NCBI GenBank assembly: GCA_045132895.1
Contig: JBGUTC010000039.1
Span: 1 to 9,036, forward strand
Reading direction: 5' to 3'
Length of the DNA stretch: 9,036 nucleotides
Source of the DNA: UMGS755 sp045132895
GTDB taxonomy: Bacteria; Bacillota; Clostridia; UBA1381; UBA9506
In this document: piece after piece, positions 6,596 to 9,036 of the stretch
Position numbering within the stretch: the stretch's first letter is position 1
How the letters are laid out: each line of letters starts with the position of its first letter
Translations under genes and position numbers: made by a program
The notes under the pieces: model-generated
Seen by the model: only the letters and a program-made list of their open reading frames with translations
What the model was told of the DNA's origin: nothing
The model's database searches: none

Positions 6596-6621
6596 TAATA
6601 TTTTTAGGAGAGTGATCCAAA

Positions 6622-7407
6622 TTGAAACTGATTATCAAGAACAACTACGACGACATGTGTTTGTGGGCAGCGCAGCATATCGCCAACGCTATTAACAACC
6701 ACAAGGAAAATCGTCCGTTTATCCTCGGACTGCCTACCGGTTCTTCACCCTTAGGTGTTTACAAGAATTTAATCGAAATGAACAAGGCCGGTACTGTTAG
6801 TTTCAAAAACGTTGTAACTTTCAACATGGATGAATATGTTGGTCTTCCGAAAGATCATGACCAGAGCTACTGGTATTTCATGCATGATAATTTCTTCAAT
6901 CATATTGATATTCCCAGCGAAAACATCAATATCTTAAACGGTATGGCAGATGACCTTGAAGCTGAATGCCAGCGCTACGAAGATAAAATTGCTTCCTACG
7001 GCGGCATCGACCTGTTCCTGGGCGGCAGCGGCGTTGACGGACACATCGCATTCAACGAACCCTTTACTTCTTTAACTTCCCGTACCGGCGTTCGTGCACT
7101 GACACAGGATACACTGATTGTAAACTCCCGTTTCTTTGGTAACGATCCGGACAAAGTGCCGAAGACTGCTCTTTCTGTTGGTGTTGGTACTGTTTGCGAT
7201 TCTAAGGAAGTTCTGCTTCTCATCAGCGGTCACAACAAGGCTCGCGCACTGCGTCACTGCGTTGAAGGCGGCGTTGACCACGCTTGGACCATCAGTGCTC
7301 TGCAGATGCACCAGAACGGCATCGTCGCTTGTGACGAAGATGCCTGCGGTGAGTTAAAGGTTGACACCTACAAATATTTTAAAGAGATTTACAAGAACGA
7401 GAAATAA
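6622..7407 (+). CDS. nagB: Glucosamine-6-phosphate deaminase NagB
   Basis: NagB converts glucosamine 6-phosphate to fructose 6-phosphate and ammonia, feeding amino sugars into glycolysis. The 261 residues match the family along their whole length: LGLPTGSSPLGVYKNLIEM (35-53, phosphate loop), VVTFNMDEYVGLPKDH with Asp70, and GGSGVDGHIAFNEP, where Asp139, His141 and Glu146 match the E. coli catalytic Asp141/His143/Glu148. At the positions of E. coli allosteric residues Ser151, Arg158 and Lys160 it has Thr149, Gly156 and Arg158. The start is TTG at 6622, as the conserved N-terminus (KLIIKNNYDDM) allows no later choice; AGGAG at 6606-6610 is 11 bases away, rather far. It is monocistronic, divergent from the ABC-F operon, and ends at a strong terminator; nagA is not adjacent. 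Confidence 0.96.
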   Translation: MKLIIKNNYDDMCLWAAQHIANAINNHKENRPFILGLPTGSSPLGVYKNLIEMNKAGTVSFKNVVTFNMDEYVGLPKDHDQSYWYFMHDNFFNHIDIPSENINILNGMADDLEAECQRYEDKIASYGGIDLFLGGSGVDGHIAFNEPFTSLTSRTGVRALTQDTLIVNSRFFGNDPDKVPKTALSVGVGTVCDSKEVLLLISGHNKARALRHCVEGGVDHAWTISALQMHQNGIVACDEDACGELKVDTYKYFKEIYKNEK

Positions 7408-7416
7408 AAAAACAAA

Positions 7417-7461
7417 CAAAAAGTAAGAGGCTGTGCCAATGGCACAGCCTCTTACTTTTTG
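7417..7461. terminator. Bidirectional intrinsic terminator between nagB and potD
   Basis: A perfect 21-bp stem (7417-7437 with 7441-7461) and a 3-base AAT loop. The core is GTAAGAGGCTGTGCC paired with GGCACAGCCTCTTAC, flanked by A5 on the left and T5 on the right. It lies 9 bases after the nagB stop and 4 bases beyond the potD stop at 7466, so it can end both converging transcripts. Confidence 0.95.
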
Positions 7462-7465
7462 CAAA

Positions 7466-8578
7466 TTAATTAATCTTAACAGTTTCCCATAATGTATTAA
7501 TATAATCCAGGGTTTCCGGCTTTAAATTCCGGTACGCATACTGTTCATAGGCATCTCTGAAATGACCGGCATTCTGGTACAGAACACTCATCGCTTCTTC
7601 ACCCATCTCTGCGATATAATCTGCGTTTTCATAAACCAGCTGATTGGGTGATGCATAATAGGTATACTCAGCATTGGCAATAGCCGGTTCTTCAGACAGC
7701 ATATAGTTGATAAAGATTTCGGCCAGTTCCTTATTCTGGCAGCAAGACGGAATACACATAGCATCAATATAACAATTGGTCCGTTCAGGGTAATAGAACT
7801 TCAGATCAACGTCTTCTGCCTGAGCATCCTTCATGGTGAAATAGTCGCCGGCATAGTAAGCGCCGATTGCCGCTTCGCCGGATTCCATCATGTTATAAAT
7901 CTCATCCATAACCAGGCTGTAAACCAAGGGCCGCTGAAGCATCAGTTCTTCATACGCTGCATCCCAGACCGCCGGATCGTCCGTATTGACATCCAGACCT
8001 TTTTTATACATTGCCATACCAAAAGCGTCACGGGAGTTGTTAAACTGCAGAATCTTGTCCGCATATTTTTCATTCCACAAAAGATCCCAATCCTTAGCAT
8101 CTGCTTCATCAACTACGTTAGCGTTATAAATCACGCCGATAACACCGTATGCATAAGGCACCGTATACTGATTATCCGGGTCATAGAAAAGATTTTTAAA
8201 ATTCTCATCAATGTACTGATAGTTCGGAATGTTATCAAAATTAAGCGGCAGGAGCATGTCTTCCGCTGCCATACGTGAAATCATGTAGTCAGAAGGAATG
8301 ACAACGTCATAGCTGACTGCTCCGGAGGAAAGTTTATTATACATATCCTCATTGGAAGCAAAGGTCGTGTAGTTAACAGAGACCTTCTGTCCATACGTTT
8401 CTTCGTACCAGATTTCAAATTCGCGAATGGTATCAAAAGAGCCTTCGCTGCCGTCAGAGATGTATTCTCCCCAGTTGTAAACGTTCAGAACCAGTTTGTC
8501 TCCACCGCCGCAACCGGAAAGGCAAATGCCGGCAATCAGAATAAGTCCCAAACAAAGGGCCATCAATTTTTTTGTCAT
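7466..8578 (-). CDS. potD: Polyamine ABC transporter substrate-binding lipoprotein PotD
   Basis: The extracellular binding protein of a spermidine/putrescine-type importer. It starts with a lipoprotein signal: MTKK, a hydrophobic stretch, then lipobox L20-S-G-C23, so it should be lipid-anchored at Cys23 on the outer face of the membrane. The mature part matches PotD: VYNWGEYIS (33-41), VIPSDYMISRM (93-103), PYAYGVIGVIYN (141-152), WDLLWNEKYADKI, and INYMLSEEPAI near the C-terminus. Lined up by eye with E. coli PotD, pocket residues Trp34, Tyr37, Tyr85 and Asp257 are kept as Trp36, Tyr39, Tyr98 and Asp272, while Trp229 and Trp255 are Tyr242 and Tyr270, and Asp168/Glu171 are Asn181/Asp184. At 370 residues it is of normal length. 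AAGGAGG (8586-8592), 7 bases before the ATG, fixes the start. It follows potC by 26 bases and is the last gene of the operon. Confidence 0.95.
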   Translation of the reverse strand: MTKKLMALCLGLILIAGICLSGCGGGDKLVLNVYNWGEYISDGSEGSFDTIREFEIWYEETYGQKVSVNYTTFASNEDMYNKLSSGAVSYDVVIPSDYMISRMAAEDMLLPLNFDNIPNYQYIDENFKNLFYDPDNQYTVPYAYGVIGVIYNANVVDEADAKDWDLLWNEKYADKILQFNNSRDAFGMAMYKKGLDVNTDDPAVWDAAYEELMLQRPLVYSLVMDEIYNMMESGEAAIGAYYAGDYFTMKDAQAEDVDLKFYYPERTNCYIDAMCIPSCCQNKELAEIFINYMLSEEPAIANAEYTYYASPNQLVYENADYIAEMGEEAMSVLYQNAGHFRDAYEQYAYRNLKPETLDYINTLWETVKIN

Positions 8579-8604
8579 TATGTTTCCTCCTTAATGTAAG
8601 AAAA

Positions 8605-9036
8605 TTAACGTTTTTTCTCCGCTTTTCTTTTTTCTTTTAATTTTCTGCTGTCTTCACTGTCCACCAGATTACTCAGAAGCAAGAGCGCCATGGTCACAAA
8701 GAAAATAATCGTCGCCAAAGCATACATCTTCGGGGTTACGGTTTTCTTTGTCATACCATAAATCCGGATGGGCAGGGTCTGAAAATCATTACCAGACGTA
8801 AAGTAACTGATAACAAAGTCATCAAGAGACAGGGTGAATGCCATAATCGCACCGGTAATAATACCCGGCAGAATTTCCGGAATTGTCACCTTAAAAAAAG
8901 CTTTAAAAGGCGTGCATCCCAGATCCATAGCCGCCTCTACCAGATCACGTTCCATCTGATTCAGTTTCGGAAGCACCTGAAAAATAACATAAGGCAGACA
9001 GAAGGTGACATGGGCGATCAGCATCGTCCAGAAATT
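8605..9036 (-). CDS. potC: Polyamine ABC transporter permease PotC, C-terminal part (5' end outside window)
   Basis: The frame is open to the right edge, and the residues before the ATG at 9024 (NFWT) fit the permease fold, so that ATG is internal and about half of the protein lies outside. The visible 143 residues hold a membrane span (LIAHVTFCLPYVIFQVL), the cytoplasmic EAA loop that contacts the ATPase (EAAMDLGCTPFKAFFKVTIP then EILPG), a second span with the PotC-like AFTLSLDDFVISYFTSGND, and a last span (ALATIIFFVTMALLLLSNLV), followed by a very basic tail (KLKEKRKAEKKR). It is a binding-protein-dependent transporter inner-membrane subunit; with PotD directly downstream, PotC is the likely identity, and potA and potB are expected beyond the window. 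Promoter not visible. Confidence 0.93.
   Translation of the reverse strand, partial: NFWTMLIAHVTFCLPYVIFQVLPKLNQMERDLVEAAMDLGCTPFKAFFKVTIPEILPGIITGAIMAFTLSLDDFVISYFTSGNDFQTLPIRIYGMTKKTVTPKMYALATIIFFVTMALLLLSNLVDSEDSRKLKEKRKAEKKR

Noticed and set aside
6572..6606. Riboswitch or glmS-type ribozyme in the nagB leader
   Set aside because: The leader is only about 50 bases with one small stem, too short for a known riboswitch or glmS ribozyme fold, and no alternative terminator is seen.
6612..6692. A GTG-started short frame just before and overlapping nagB
   Set aside because: The GTG is only one base from AGGAG, too close for initiation, the frame is out of phase with nagB, and it stops after 26 codons inside the gene; it is not convincing as a leader peptide.

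Overview
The window looks like ordinary chromosome from a low-to-mid GC Bacillota bacterium, most likely a clostridial or related anaerobe. The grounds are strong AGGAGG-type ribosome sites before nearly every gene, intrinsic terminators with long U tracts, the family mix, and the Bacillota style of the ABC-F and WYL proteins. Genus cannot be read from the sequence. No tRNA, rRNA, insertion sequence, CRISPR array or phage gene was seen.

Left part (1-2777, plus strand): the C-terminal part of an RpiR/MurR-type SIS-domain regulator that enters from outside the window, then queA (tRNA queuosine synthesis) overlapping it by 4 bases, then a DUF4432/aldose-1-epimerase-like gene. They probably form one operon, which ends at a strong hairpin terminator.

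Middle part (2783-6393, minus strand): two transcription units read leftward. The first is an ABC-F ATPase followed by a WYL-domain regulator, driven by a near-consensus extended -10 promoter at 6432-6460 and closed by a terminator at 3778-3809. The second is a 264-residue protein with a SWIM-like CxCx5CxH zinc motif, followed by a previously easy-to-miss 35-residue single-span membrane protein (2783-2890). This pair is the least understood part of the window.

Right part: nagB (6622-7407, plus), with a near-perfect sigma-A promoter, a dyad/hairpin right at its predicted transcription start, and a TTG start codon. It converges on potD and a partial potC (minus), the tail of a polyamine ABC transporter operon whose earlier genes lie beyond the right edge. 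A 21-bp hairpin terminator separates nagB from potD.

The functional themes are amino-sugar/sugar-phosphate metabolism (RpiR-type sensor, epimerase-like protein, NagB), translation (QueA, ABC-F) and polyamine uptake. Nothing in the sequence ties them into one pathway. The most interesting leads are the SWIM-protein/small-membrane-protein pair, the changed allosteric site of NagB with its leader dyad, and the ABC-F plus WYL pairing.
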